Below are positions 25,186-33,096 of a stretch of DNA of 64,000 bases, piece by piece. The notes beneath the pieces are model-generated. The model had not been told where the DNA came from. It made no database searches and saw nothing but the letters and a program-made list of their open reading frames with translations. Each line of letters begins with the position of its first letter. Position 1 is the first letter of the stretch. The DNA comes from Usitatibacter rugosus. Lineage in GTDB: Bacteria; Pseudomonadota; Gammaproteobacteria; Burkholderiales; Usitatibacteraceae. The DNA is taken from contig NZ_CP053069.1 in NCBI RefSeq assembly GCF_013003965.1, positions 248,001 to 312,000 on the forward strand, in the 5' to 3' direction. The position numbers and the translations under genes were made by a program.

Positions 25186-25252
25186 ACGATCGTGGCGCGC
25201 TGTGTCTTTGCGAATGGGCGTCTTGCCCGGCCGCTCAACTCGGTCGTTAGGT
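25157..25252 (+). repeat. attC 22 (class A)
   Basis: Closes cassette 22; boxes ATCTAAC and GTTAGGT. GTGAACGATCGTGG and GCGTCTTGCCC, shared with attC 24. Confidence 0.95.
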
Positions 25253-25286
25253 GTCACTCCACGTTGTCTCGAGCATCCTCTAGAAC

Positions 25287-25553
25287 ATGAACCTCACCGC
25301 TCACGACAGGCAGCTTGTTCAAAAATACGTCGATGAGACGCTCCCCTATGAGGACGCGCTTCGCCAGGCCGACTCCCCGAATGGAGTCCGCCTCGCCATA
25401 AAATTGCTTGGTGGGCCGAGGTGGCTCGACGACGTCGGCGAAGGCACCCCGCCCGACGGTGGCCCAGTGGCCCGTCCTTCGCAGCCCAAGAAGCCTCTTC
25501 GGCCGTCGAGTAGCGAGGCTTCACCTCCTGAAGGAGAGCGGAGTGACACCTAA
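25287..25553 (+). CDS. cassette 23: small unknown protein
   Basis: 88 residues. A helical N-terminal half (HDRQLVQKYVDETLPYEDAL) and a Pro/Ser-rich, likely disordered C-terminal half (PSQPKKPLRPSSSEASPPEG). Stop TAA in attC. Sits between two identical copies of the cassette 22 gene. Unknown. Confidence 0.5.
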   Translation: MNLTAHDRQLVQKYVDETLPYEDALRQADSPNGVRLAIKLLGGPRWLDDVGEGTPPDGGPVARPSQPKKPLRPSSSEASPPEGERSDT

Positions 25554-25643
25554 CAACGCGTTGGAGCGGACCGTGAACCATCGTGGCGCGCTGTGTCATT
25601 GCGAATGGGCATCGTGCCCGGCCGCTCAACTCGGTCGTTAGAT
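25548..25643 (+). repeat. attC 23 (class A)
   Basis: Closes cassette 23; boxes ACCTAAC and GTTAGAT. Confidence 0.95.
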
Positions 25644-26001
25644 GCCACTTCTTCCTTATAGCCGGACAGGGCGAGTGCTTTGGGCGGTGTGGTTTGGTGC
25701 CTGCCTGACCGTTCTTATCCTTGCCCTTTTCTCGCAATCGCCGGATGCCGTCTTGCTAGCTACGGCGTTCTTTGTCTTCGCCTCATTTCCGGCGGGAGTC
25801 CTCGTTATCGGACTCCTGGCTGTCTTTTACCCCATCGCAGAAGCCCTAGGCGTGCCTCTGCCCGAGTCCTTTGCCTGGTTCGTGGTCTATTGGGGATTGC
25901 AGGTGGTCGTCGGCCATCTCCAGTGGTTCGTGGTAGTTCCCGCAATTGCGCGGTGGGCAAACAAGAAGTGGCATCTAACAACGCGTTGGAGCGGACCGTG
26001 A
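25642..26001 (+). CDS. cassette 24: four-helix membrane protein, copy 2
   Basis: Nucleotide-identical to the cassette 22 gene, including the attC. Only one cassette separates the copies, so a recent excision/reinsertion or a local duplication is likely. Confidence 0.65.
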   Translation: MPLLPYSRTGRVLWAVWFGACLTVLILALFSQSPDAVLLATAFFVFASFPAGVLVIGLLAVFYPIAEALGVPLPESFAWFVVYWGLQVVVGHLQWFVVVPAIARWANKKWHLTTRWSGP

Positions 26002-26068
26002 ACGATCGTGGCGCGCTGTGTCTTTGCGAATGGGCGTCTTGCCCGGCCGCTCAACTCGGTCGTTAGGT
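25973..26068 (+). repeat. attC 24 (class A)
   Basis: Closes cassette 24; boxes ATCTAAC and GTTAGGT; same as attC 22. Confidence 0.95.
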
Positions 26069-26071
26069 TGC

Positions 26072-26389
26072 ATGAAAATCGTACTTGCTACCGGCATCGC
26101 AGCTTTGACCTTCGTCGCAACTGCGCTGACCGCTTGCATCGACAGGCCCGTACTGTCGCAGGAGCAGATGAAGGCCCACCGTACCGGGTATCCCTTCACA
26201 TTCATCGAGCAAAACCTAAGCCGCTACGACCCAGGATCATTCCCGGTCAACTTCAGCTTTGTGTCTCCCAGGGACAGCTCCTTCAAACTCGAGTTCGAGC
26301 CGTTCCTCGCATCATGGGCTGCGCTCTTTGCCGGCGCCGCGGTCGTAGCTTGGGGCATCTCGCGCATACGGAGGCGGCATGCAACCTAA
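26072..26389 (+). CDS. cassette 25: lipoprotein or anchored envelope protein
   Basis: 105 residues. Signal with LTACID (lipobox-like Cys about 22), an extracytoplasmic part, and a C-terminal membrane helix (about 82-97) followed by RIRRRH. Stop TAA in attC. Unknown. Confidence 0.6.
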   Translation: MKIVLATGIAALTFVATALTACIDRPVLSQEQMKAHRTGYPFTFIEQNLSRYDPGSFPVNFSFVSPRDSSFKLEFEPFLASWAALFAGAAVVAWGISRIRRRHAT

Positions 26390-26479
26390 CAACGCGTTGG
26401 AGCGGACCGTGAACCATCGTGGCGCGCTGTGTCTTTGCGAATGGGCGTCGTGCCCGGCCGCTCAACTTGGTCGTTAGGC
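26384..26479 (+). repeat. attC 25 (class A)
   Basis: Closes cassette 25; boxes ACCTAAC and GTTAGGC. Confidence 0.95.
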
Positions 26480-26485
26480 GTCACG

Positions 26486-26953
26486 ATGCCCGTCATGACC
26501 AACGTGAAGGATGCGCTCCGAGCCGACGAAGTCTGGACAGTCGGGCGCGAAGAGGTAGAGGTTGGCCTCGGGACCTCGATAGTGAATGACAACATCCATC
26601 TCGACTTTCGGATCCTGAGGCTCCATGACAAGGCAGTCGCATTCGGCGCTGACTTGGCGCCACGCATCCTTACTGCAAGCTCCAATGGGCGCTACCGGCG
26701 CGTCGGACGAGACGGGCAACCTTCCACCCACACAACCATCACTGTCTATTCGGTGTCGGAAGCCCTACGAAGCACCATTCGCGAGGCAATTCTTGAGCGT
26801 GCGCTCCCGGAAGCTCGATCGTCGCTCTTCGATATCGTGGCATCGGGAGAGGGTGGGGGCGTGGAGTTTGGATTTCGAGCCGGGACCCTGTACTTCCGAA
26901 AGACACTCAAAGGCGTCGTGTCCACAGGAGTCTTAGCGAATCGTGACGCCTAA
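26486..26953 (+). CDS. cassette 26: unknown, 155 residues, copy 1
   Basis: Soluble alpha/beta protein: MPVMTNVKDALRADEVWTVG ... IHLDFRILRLHDKAV ... SEALRSTIREAILERALPE ... GVEFGFRAGTLYFRKTLKG. No signal, no catalytic motif recognised. Stop TAA in attC. Identical gene in cassette 51 and a diverged paralogue in cassette 41, where changes are mostly conservative. Confidence 0.65.
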   Translation: MPVMTNVKDALRADEVWTVGREEVEVGLGTSIVNDNIHLDFRILRLHDKAVAFGADLAPRILTASSNGRYRRVGRDGQPSTHTTITVYSVSEALRSTIREAILERALPEARSSLFDIVASGEGGGVEFGFRAGTLYFRKTLKGVVSTGVLANRDA

Positions 26954-27043
26954 CAACGCGTTGGAGCGGACCGTGAACCATCGTGGCGCACTGTGTCATT
27001 GCGAACGGGTATCGTGCCCGGCCGCTCAACTTGGTCGTTAGGC
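26948..27043 (+). repeat. attC 26 (class A)
   Basis: Closes cassette 26; boxes GCCTAAC and GTTAGGC. GCACTGTGTCATTGCGAACGG, shared with attC 51. Confidence 0.95.
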
Positions 27044-27057
27044 ATCCTGGAGGCGCC

Positions 27058-27519
27058 GTGCCAACACTTGACGATGTCTACTGCAAGTTCGGCTTCACCT
27101 CCGAGGCGGCGCAACTCTTGGAAACGGAACTCGGCACCATGCTTCTCTCAATTGGCGCAATTGAGGCTGGGCTGTTTGACGGCTCGGACCCAGCGAGAGC
27201 TTCCGACTTGCTCACGTTCGTCAATCGCCAAACGCTTGGGCAACTCCTGAAGAGTTTGAATCGGTCAACGGATTCGCTTGCGACGCTCGAAGGCCAACTC
27301 TCTCTTGCACTGAAGGAGAGAAACAGACTTTCGCATTCGTTCTACCGACAGCACAATTTCCGAAGAAACTCTGAGCCTGGGCGTACGCTCATGCTGGAAG
27401 ACCTGGAGTCAATTCACACGACTCTGCTCGATGCGTACAAGGCCGTGATGCTCCTCTCCGGCGTCGATCTTGATAGCGCCAATGGGGTTAACCTCCCGAC
27501 TACCCACGTTCCCATATGA
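27058..27519 (+). CDS. cassette 27: HEPN-like helical protein
   Basis: 153 residues, all-helical. The segment LKERNRLSHSFYRQH has the R-N-x-x-x-H arrangement typical of HEPN RNase domains, in a helix followed by a long C-terminal helix (LESIHTTLLDAYKAVMLL). GTG start with GGAGG 4 nt upstream. HEPN proteins often act as toxins or abortive-infection nucleases, usually with a nucleotidyltransferase partner. None is adjacent; one is in cassette 62. Assignment is by motif only. Confidence 0.55.
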   Translation: MPTLDDVYCKFGFTSEAAQLLETELGTMLLSIGAIEAGLFDGSDPARASDLLTFVNRQTLGQLLKSLNRSTDSLATLEGQLSLALKERNRLSHSFYRQHNFRRNSEPGRTLMLEDLESIHTTLLDAYKAVMLLSGVDLDSANGVNLPTTHVPI

Positions 27520-27526
27520 ACAGGAT

Positions 27527-27622
27527 GCCTAACAACGCGTTGGAGCGGACCGTGGAACATCGTGGCGCGCTCTGTCTTTGCGAATGGGCGTCGTGCCCGG
27601 CCGCTCAACTTGGTCGTTAGAC
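27527..27622 (+). repeat. attC 27 (class A)
   Basis: Closes cassette 27; boxes GCCTAAC and GTTAGAC. GTGGAACATCGTGG. Confidence 0.95.
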
Positions 27623-27634
27623 CTCACCTGAACG

Positions 27635-27922
27635 ATGCCGTGGCGTTCTCGCTTTCATCACCTCAAGTATCCGGTGCGGAGACCGTCGCGCAAGCAACCG
27701 CGTTCGTACTTCTTGGCGAGCCATTGGCCAAAGCTCTCGAAGGCGTTCCTCACCGTCGCCATCCGGAAGTTGAGCACCGAGGAGTATCTATCGGTGGGTC
27801 CAGTTCGCGCTCGGTACCGTGCCAAGCGGCTCAGAGCCGTTGCGGAGTTTCGTCGTCGTTTCGGAGATGGTCCAATGCTGGAGGGCTACACCAATCGTCG
27901 TCTGTACTGGGAGGGCAGGTGA
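27635..27922 (+). CDS. cassette 28: basic protein, copy 1
   Basis: 95 residues, strongly basic (MPWRSRFHHLKYPVRRPS ... RARYRAKRLRAVAEFRRRFG). Possibly nucleic-acid binding. A second open frame overlaps but lacks a start and runs into attC. Copy in cassette 65 differs by one Arg/Pro change and one silent change, which favours this frame. Unknown. Confidence 0.55.
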   Translation: MPWRSRFHHLKYPVRRPSRKQPRSYFLASHWPKLSKAFLTVAIRKLSTEEYLSVGPVRARYRAKRLRAVAEFRRRFGDGPMLEGYTNRRLYWEGR

Positions 27923-27923
27923 G

Positions 27924-28019
27924 GTCTAACAACGCGTTGGAGCGGACCGTGAACCATCGTGGCGCGCTGTGTCTTTGCGAATGGGCGCTGTGCCCGGCCG
28001 CTCAACTTGGTCGTTAGAC
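27924..28019 (+). repeat. attC 28 (class A)
   Basis: Closes cassette 28; boxes GTCTAAC and GTTAGAC. GGGCGCTGTGCCC. Confidence 0.95.
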
Positions 28020-28027
28020 AGCCTTCC

Positions 28028-28264
28028 TTGGCCACTATCGAAATTGGACGCGAGGGCACCGTCACGAACAGCGAGCACCCAAATCATCGCGTCCGTGTAG
28101 TCGATGACGCCGCCAGCACCGGTGGCTTCCTCATCTACGAATGGTGGGACGGCTCCGATGGTCCGAACGGGAACTACGCTTTCGACAGCTGGGTTCACAC
28201 CCGGGCCGACCTTGAGGCATTCTTTCGTGAAGGAGGCTGGAATGTCGAATGGAAGTCTGTCTAA
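28028..28264 (+). CDS. cassette 29: small acidic protein
   Basis: 78 residues from a TTG; no ATG/GTG start lies nearer the cassette edge. Contains GGFLIYEWWDGSDG and a C-terminal FFREGGWNVEW. Stop TAA in attC. Compact, aromatic, single-domain protein, perhaps immunity-like in style. Start uncertain; unknown. Confidence 0.5.
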   Translation: MATIEIGREGTVTNSEHPNHRVRVVDDAASTGGFLIYEWWDGSDGPNGNYAFDSWVHTRADLEAFFREGGWNVEWKSV

Positions 28265-28354
28265 CAACGCGTTGGAGCGGACCGTGAACCATCGTGGCGC
28301 GCTGTGTCTTTGCGAATGGGCATCGTGCCCGGCCGCTCAACTTGGTCGTTAGCT
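28259..28354 (+). repeat. attC 29 (class A)
   Basis: Closes cassette 29; boxes GTCTAAC and GTTAGCT. Confidence 0.95.
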
Positions 28355-28368
28355 GGCACTCGGCGAGC

Positions 28369-28641
28369 ATGGCCTCAGCACCGAAAACGGTAGGGGAGAT
28401 TGAGGGCTTCGTCTCAATGTTGCTCGCCGCATGCGACGACGCGGGCATCAACGAGACTTTGGAAATGCTGTTGTCTCAGCCCAACGAGAAGCGACGGGAA
28501 GTTGTGCAGTACCTTCTGCAGCAGTTTCGCGAGACCCAGGCGCCGCAGTCCCTCATTGAGGCCTTCGCGTGCCTGCTGGACGACAACGTTGCCGAAAAGG
28601 CTTACGGTGTTATCTACCAGTGCAAACGGGATCTTACGTAG
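28369..28641 (+). CDS. cassette 30: helical protein, unknown
   Basis: 90 residues, all helical with a HEAT-like feel (EMLLSQPNEKRREVVQYLLQQF ... SLIEAFACLLDDNVAEKAY). No signal. Ends 5 nt before R''. Unknown. Confidence 0.55.
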   Translation: MASAPKTVGEIEGFVSMLLAACDDAGINETLEMLLSQPNEKRREVVQYLLQQFRETQAPQSLIEAFACLLDDNVAEKAYGVIYQCKRDLT

Positions 28642-28645
28642 TGCC

Positions 28646-28741
28646 ACCTAACAACGCGTTGGAGCGGACCGTGAACCATCGTGGCGCGCCTCTCAGGCGC
28701 GAAGCGGCGCCGAGTGCGGCCGCTCAACTTGGTCGTTAGAA
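28646..28741 (+). repeat. attC 30 (class B)
   Basis: Closes cassette 30; boxes ACCTAAC and GTTAGAA. Hybrid: class A start GTGAACCATCG, class B hairpin GCGCGCCTCTCAGGCGCG. Confidence 0.93.
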
Positions 28742-28747
28742 GGCAGC

Positions 28748-29071
28748 ATGACGGTTCGCGACACGTTTGAAATCGGGCGCACGTACTTCGTCATCCGCTA
28801 TATGGACGAGCAGCTACTTCAGCCTATCGTGGAGACGCTCGTCTACCTTGGCCCCGACACCTTAGACGGTGAGTCTTGGCCGACGCCAGGGCACTTGTTC
28901 CAATTCGCTGCGTCCTACCACCGCGACGGAAACTGGAACGAACTGCCTGAGGCCGAGCAATACGAATACCCTGAACCCCCCATAGTTTCGTTTTCCCACG
29001 AGCACCGAGAGTATGTCTTGGATACCGAGGGTCTGGTCGCGGAGCTTCGAGAGTGGCAGGCAAGAGCGTGA
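28748..29071 (+). CDS. cassette 31: unknown, 107 residues
   Basis: Soluble acidic protein: TFEIGRTYFVIRYMDE ... LVYLGPDTLDGESW ... YVLDTEGLVAELREW. Looks like a single-domain SMI1/immunity-style protein in size and aromatic content, but I see no defining motif. ATG 12 nt into the cassette. Confidence 0.55.
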   Translation: MTVRDTFEIGRTYFVIRYMDEQLLQPIVETLVYLGPDTLDGESWPTPGHLFQFAASYHRDGNWNELPEAEQYEYPEPPIVSFSHEHREYVLDTEGLVAELREWQARA

Positions 29072-29081
29072 CACTGCTGCC

Positions 29082-29177
29082 TTCTAACAACGCGTTGGAG
29101 CGGACCGTGAACCATCGTGGCGCGCTGTGTCTTTGCGAATGGGTGTCGTGCCCGGCCGCTCAACTTGGTCGTTAGGC
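29082..29177 (+). repeat. attC 31 (class A)
   Basis: Closes cassette 31; boxes TTCTAAC and GTTAGGC. Confidence 0.95.
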
Positions 29178-29182
29178 ATCAC

Positions 29183-29395
29183 ATGAACGAGCGCGACGAT
29201 CAGCGTGAATTGCTATCACTCGCGCGGGCATGTCTCTCCGGAGCTACGTTGGCGCACGTCGAGTCTCTCCTGAGCAGAGAGGGACTAGAGGCCGACGTAG
29301 TGAAATACGTCCTCGCCGAGCTGAACAGGAGCGGTACCTCCTTGTCGGCGAGCCAGGCGACATCGGTGCGCACCATCGCACTAAACTACCTCTGA
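29183..29395 (+). CDS. cassette 32: small helical protein
   Basis: 70 residues, helical (ERDDQRELLSLARACLSG ... LEADVVKYVLAEL). ATG 11 nt into the cassette. The last 40 bp before its attC are non-coding. Unknown. Confidence 0.5.
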   Translation: MNERDDQRELLSLARACLSGATLAHVESLLSREGLEADVVKYVLAELNRSGTSLSASQATSVRTIALNYL

Positions 29396-29417
29396 TGTGG
29401 CTGGCGGAGACAGTGAT

Positions 29418-29513
29418 GCCTAACAACGCGTTGGAGCGGACCGGGAAACATCGTGGCGCGCTGTGTCTTTGCGAATGGGCATCGTGCCCGGCCGCTCAAC
29501 TTGGTCGTTAGAC
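29418..29513 (+). repeat. attC 32 (class A)
   Basis: Closes cassette 32; boxes GCCTAAC and GTTAGAC. ACCGGGAAACATCG. Confidence 0.95.
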
Positions 29514-29521
29514 AGCATTCA

Positions 29522-29878
29522 ATGACCACCGAGAGAATCGACGCGGACGTCGTGATGTTTGTGGCCGGTGCTGGGGGCCGCGACCGATCTCCGCCTACCG
29601 ACGGAACGTACATTGCTATCCTGCGAACTCAGAGCGGCTCACCCATCGTCTCGCGCCTCGTCCACGGCACTGCTCCGCTGGGAGTGGAGGCGCCCACGTC
29701 GTGGCAACTCCTGGCGCCCGTCGAGCTCGCCGAAACTCCTGAGGAAGTCGAACCGGACGTCCACTTCGTCGAGATTGTGCCGGGTGCATCCTTTCTCATC
29801 GCAGAAGGAATCGCTGTGGTTGGCCGTGGCATTGTCAATCGTCGCTATGCGTCGGGGAGTGAGGGGAATGCTGTCTAA
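29522..29878 (+). CDS. cassette 33: unknown, 118 residues
   Basis: Beta-rich soluble protein: VVMFVAGAGGRDRSPPTDGTY, a central Pro/Glu-rich loop (ETPEEVEPDVHF) and ASFLIAEGIAVVGRGIVN. Stop TAA in attC. Unknown. Confidence 0.55.
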   Translation: MTTERIDADVVMFVAGAGGRDRSPPTDGTYIAILRTQSGSPIVSRLVHGTAPLGVEAPTSWQLLAPVELAETPEEVEPDVHFVEIVPGASFLIAEGIAVVGRGIVNRRYASGSEGNAV

Positions 29879-29968
29879 CAACGCGTTGGAGCGGACCGTG
29901 AACCATCGTGGCGCGCTGTGTCATTGCGAACGGGCGTTGTGCCCGGCCGCTCAACTTGGTCGTTAGAT
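29873..29968 (+). repeat. attC 33 (class A)
   Basis: Closes cassette 33; boxes GTCTAAC and GTTAGAT. GGGCGTTGTGCCC. Confidence 0.95.
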
Positions 29969-30325
29969 GCCACTTCTTCCTTATAGCCGGACAGGGCGAG
30001 TGCTTTGGGCGGTGTGGTTTGGTGCCTGCCTGACCGTTCTTATCCTTGCCCTTTTCTCGCAATCGCCGGATGCCGTCTTGCTAGCTATGGCGTTCTTTGT
30101 CTGCGCCTCATTTCCGGCGGGAGTCCTCGTTATCGGACTCCTGGCTGTCTTTTACCCCATCGCAGAAGCCTAGGCGTGCCTCTGCCCGAGTCCTTTGCCT
30201 GGTTCGTGGTCTATTGGGGATTGCAGGTGGTCGTCGGCCATCTCCAGTGGTTCGTGGTAGTTCCCGCAATTGCGCGGTGGGCAAACAAGAAGTGGCATCT
30301 AACAACGCGTTGGAGCGGACCGTGA
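29967..30325 (+). pseudogene. cassette 34: frameshifted copy 3 of the cassette 22 membrane gene
   Basis: Same gene as cassettes 22 and 24 but with one C lost in GAAGCCCTAGG (now GAAGCCTAGG near 30170). This ends the frame at the third helix. It also has two substitutions (Thr to Met, Phe to Cys). The 3' half remains readable in another frame. Its attC is intact, so the cassette could still move. Confidence 0.85.
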
Positions 30326-30392
30326 ACGATCGTGGCGCGCTGTGTCATTGCGAATGGGCGTCGTGCCCGGCCGCTCAACTCGGTCGTTAGAT
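30297..30392 (+). repeat. attC 34 (class A)
   Basis: Closes cassette 34; boxes ATCTAAC and GTTAGAT. GTGAACGATCGTGG as in attC 22 and 24, but CATTGCG. Confidence 0.95.
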
Positions 30393-30395
30393 CGC

Positions 30396-30659
30396 ATGCT
30401 TAAACCACCGCCGCATGGGGACGAAATTGTCGAGCCGCGGTACTGGAAGGTGTGGCTTGCGGTTGGCGGCATTGGATTGGCTGTGTCGTTCGTCTTGGCC
30501 TCGATTGCCGGGCTATCTCCCATCGACGTCCTTGTCCTTCATCCAGACGCATTTCCCATATATACAATCCTCGACTATGTGTTCATTGGCTTCGGCATGT
30601 TCCGCGGCATCCAGTTTTGGATTCAGTGCCGCACCGCAAGAAGTGTTCAATCGGAGTGA
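30396..30659 (+). CDS. cassette 35: two-helix membrane protein
   Basis: 87 residues; a Pro/His-rich N-terminus (MLKPPPHGDEIVEPRYW) and membrane helices near 18-37 and 54-75. ATG 9 nt into the cassette. Unknown. Confidence 0.6.
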   Translation: MLKPPPHGDEIVEPRYWKVWLAVGGIGLAVSFVLASIAGLSPIDVLVLHPDAFPIYTILDYVFIGFGMFRGIQFWIQCRTARSVQSE

Positions 30660-30666
30660 GCATGCG

Positions 30667-30762
30667 ATCTAACAACGCGTTCGAGCGGACCGTGATCCAG
30701 CGTGGCGCGCCGCTCAGGCGCGAAGCGGCATCGTGTGCGGCCGCTCAACGCAGTCGTTAGGC
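30667..30762 (+). repeat. attC 35 (class B)
   Basis: Closes cassette 35; boxes ATCTAAC and GTTAGGC. Hairpin GCGCGCCGCTCAGGCGCG; L'' has GTTCGAGCGG. Confidence 0.93.
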
Positions 30763-30772
30763 GTCATTAGAA

Positions 30773-31330
30773 ATGGGGTGGGAGGCCAACACTGAGAAAA
30801 CCCCGCTGACGCCCGAGCACGAGGCGCAGCTGAGAGCCATCGCGGTTGAGCGGGCACCGGAAGACCTTGCGGAGTTGGAGTCCGCGGCCCCAGGCCGGGA
30901 TCGGTTCTACGCGCTTCCAGAGGCTGCGAAGGCCGCCTATCATCTCGAGCGCTTCGACCTAGCCGCTCAACTTGCCGCTGAAGCTCTTCAGAGCGCCCCG
31001 ACCTATCCCGACGACTGGAACTACGGAAACGCAATTCATGCAGCGCACACCGTGCAAGGGCTCCTCGCCCTTAGGGCGAAGGACAAGGAGCGGGCTGCGA
31101 GAGAGCTTCTACTTGCTGGAGCGACCAAGGGGTCGCCCCAGTTGAACTCGTTTGGGCCGTCTATGCTGTTGGCGAGGGATCTGCTGCGCACTGGCGAAAG
31201 GGAAGCCGTACTGACCTACCTCGACCAGTGCCGCAAGTTCTGGGAGATGGGTGGAGTCTGGCTCGATCTGTGGGAGCGAAAGGTTCGCGACGATGGCATA
31301 CCAAACTTCGCGATGTGCTTGTACAAATGA
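30773..31330 (+). CDS. cassette 36: TPR-like helical protein
   Basis: 185 residues, helical repeats with Ala/Leu spacing typical of tetratricopeptide-like folds (AAKAAYHLERFDLAAQLAAEAL ... GLLALRAKDKERAARELLL ... LLRTGEREAVLTYLDQCRKF). No signal peptide. Likely a protein-binding scaffold. One of two TPR-type cassettes (see 56). Confidence 0.65.
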   Translation: MGWEANTEKTPLTPEHEAQLRAIAVERAPEDLAELESAAPGRDRFYALPEAAKAAYHLERFDLAAQLAAEALQSAPTYPDDWNYGNAIHAAHTVQGLLALRAKDKERAARELLLAGATKGSPQLNSFGPSMLLARDLLRTGEREAVLTYLDQCRKFWEMGGVWLDLWERKVRDDGIPNFAMCLYK

Positions 31331-31331
31331 C

Positions 31332-31427
31332 GCCTAACAACGCGTTGGAGCGGACCGTGAACCACCGTGGCGCGCTGTGTCATTGCGAATGGGCACCGTG
31401 CCCGGCCGCTCAACTTGGTCGTTAGAT
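31332..31427 (+). repeat. attC 36 (class A)
   Basis: Closes cassette 36; boxes GCCTAAC and GTTAGAT. GTGAACCACCGTGG; GGGCACCGTGCCC. Confidence 0.95.
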
Positions 31428-31431
31428 CGCA

Positions 31432-31734
31432 ATGGAGACCTCAACGAACGAGCCGCGCCGGCTTTCTCCGATGATCCGCTTCGCGTGTTTTCTCCTTGCG
31501 ATCCTCGGTCTCCCCGGTCCGTACGTGTTCTTGCTGGGCTTAGACTCAGCGGCACCGCCATTCGAATGGCTCAGCGAAATAGGCGCCCTCGTCGCAGTGA
31601 TGCTCGTTTGGATCGTTTTCTTTCTCGTGCTGAGTATTTTCGGACGTAATCCATTCTTTAGCTTCGGTGCGTACATCGAACGACAACGCGCCAGCTATGA
31701 GGCCGACGCCGCAAAACGTCGGGCCAATCGATAG
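31432..31734 (+). CDS. cassette 37: two-helix membrane protein
   Basis: 100 residues with helices near 15-36 and 48-69, and a charged cytosolic tail (YIERQRASYEADAAKRRANR) that may be coiled. ATG 10 nt into the cassette. Unknown. Confidence 0.6.
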   Translation: METSTNEPRRLSPMIRFACFLLAILGLPGPYVFLLGLDSAAPPFEWLSEIGALVAVMLVWIVFFLVLSIFGRNPFFSFGAYIERQRASYEADAAKRRANR

Positions 31735-31753
31735 GGAGTTGCGATGCATTGCG

Positions 31754-31849
31754 ATCTAACAACGCGTTGGAGCGGACCGTGAACCTTAGTGGCGCGCTGT
31801 GTCTTTGCGAACGGGCATCGTGCCCGGCCGCTCAACTTGGTCGTTAGGC
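31754..31849 (+). repeat. attC 37 (class A)
   Basis: Closes cassette 37; boxes ATCTAAC and GTTAGGC. GTGAACCTTAGTGG. Confidence 0.95.
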
Positions 31850-31852
31850 GTC

Positions 31853-32203
31853 ATGAGAACGAGACATCCACCAGTGGCGGCAATTGGAGCAATAGCTCTC
31901 GCCTTGGCAGCCGTCCAGGTAATGGGACTAATCGCCATCGCCTCCCGTTACGGGTTCGCGCACTACTGGAACACGCTGTTCACTCCCGAGCACGCTGCAG
32001 CGGCATGGGGGCTTCCCTTCGGCATCGTCGTGACAACTGCCCTTGGCCTCTCCCTGGTCATACGTCGTCGCGTTGGGGCTGGGGAGTACTTTGCGCTCAT
32101 CGCAATGGGCGCCTATCTTGCGTGGATTGGCGCCTACGCCGGCATCGCAGGGATCGGGGCAGCAATCGCCGGTCTCTCTCAGGCGAGCAGTCGTGACGCC
32201 TAA
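31853..32203 (+). CDS. cassette 38: three- to four-helix membrane protein
   Basis: 116 residues; hydrophobic segments near 8-31, 50-70, 78-92 and 95-108. ATG just past the R' box; stop TAA in R''. Unknown. Confidence 0.6.
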   Translation: MRTRHPPVAAIGAIALALAAVQVMGLIAIASRYGFAHYWNTLFTPEHAAAAWGLPFGIVVTTALGLSLVIRRRVGAGEYFALIAMGAYLAWIGAYAGIAGIGAAIAGLSQASSRDA

Positions 32204-32293
32204 CAACGCGTTGGAGCGGACCGTGAACCATCGTGGCGCGCTGTGTCATTGCGAATGGGCGTCGTGCCCGGCCGCTCAACTTGGTCGTTAGAA
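32198..32293 (+). repeat. attC 38 (class A)
   Basis: Closes cassette 38; boxes GCCTAAC and GTTAGAA. Confidence 0.95.
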
Positions 32294-32331
32294 GGCACAA
32301 TCAAGCATCAGCGAAAAGGGAGGTACTTTCG

Positions 32332-32520
32332 ATGAGCCTTCGCAAGAACCACCTCACAATTGCCGGCGTGCTGTTCGCAATCGCCATCACCCTATACGTC
32401 ATCGGCTTCACATCGGGCGCCGTCGTAGTTTCCGTTCTCGCGATCGTCGTCGAAATCGCGGCCTGGATCGCCCTGCTTTCGGACCGCAGCGAAGGGTCGG
32501 TCCCCGGTGGCAAGCCTTAG
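32332..32520 (+). CDS. cassette 39: small two-helix membrane protein
   Basis: 62 residues, helices near 8-26 and 29-48. GGGAGG is eight bases before the ATG, a good ribosome site. The 38-bp leader is long for this array. Unknown. Confidence 0.6.
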   Translation: MSLRKNHLTIAGVLFAIAITLYVIGFTSGAVVVSVLAIVVEIAAWIALLSDRSEGSVPGGKP

Positions 32521-32550
32521 GCGTCCTTGGTGGCTGGCGGAGCCAGTGCC

Positions 32551-32646
32551 TTCTAACAACGCGTTGGAGCGGACCGCGAACCATCGTGGCGCGCTGTGTC
32601 TTTGCGAATGGGCGTCGTGCCCGGCCGCTCAACTTGGTCGTTAGCC
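32551..32646 (+). repeat. attC 39 (class A)
   Basis: Closes cassette 39; boxes TTCTAAC and GTTAGCC. ACCGCGAACC. Confidence 0.95.
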
Positions 32647-32649
32647 GGC

Positions 32650-32985
32650 ATGAAGAGCATCGAAGCATTGGTGAGCGGCGCTGGCATTCCGAGGGCGGTA
32701 AACGTCGGAGCTTGGGCCATGCTCGCCATCATGGCCATTGGCGTCGCCGTGGCTTCGATCGGCTATCTCATGACAGACGCCAACCCATGCAGTGTGATTC
32801 TTGTTGTGTGCTCCGGTTTTTTCATCACAGGCTTGGGCCTTCTCGTCGGCGGGCTCACGGTGGCTCGCGAATGGCGGATCCTTTCCGTGCGTTTCAAGTT
32901 CTTCGCGGTGGGTTGTCTGGTTTCAGGCATCGGGCTAATTGGAATCATCGCTAGACTTGCGATGTCCCTTTCGACTAGGTGCTAG
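32650..32985 (+). CDS. cassette 40: three-helix membrane protein
   Basis: 111 residues, helices near 20-40, 47-68 and 83-104. ATG 9 nt past the cassette border. Unknown. Confidence 0.6.
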   Translation: MKSIEALVSGAGIPRAVNVGAWAMLAIMAIGVAVASIGYLMTDANPCSVILVVCSGFFITGLGLLVGGLTVAREWRILSVRFKFFAVGCLVSGIGLIGIIARLAMSLSTRC

Positions 32986-32994
32986 GACCATGCC

Positions 32995-33090
32995 GGCTAA
33001 CAACGCGTTGGAGCGGACCGTGAACCATCGTGGCGCGCTGTGTCTTTGCGAATTGGCGTCGTGCCCGGCCGCTCAACTCGGTCGTTAGGC
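32995..33090 (+). repeat. attC 40 (class A)
   Basis: Closes cassette 40; boxes GGCTAAC and GTTAGGC. GAATTGGCGTCG. Confidence 0.95.
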
Positions 33091-33096
33091 GTCACG

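Noticed and set aside
27562-28017. Alternative long frame in cassettes 28 and 65 (HLNDAVAFSLSSPQVSGAE)
   Set aside because: No start inside the cassette; it relies on attC codons at both ends. The MPWRSRF frame has its own ATG and stop.
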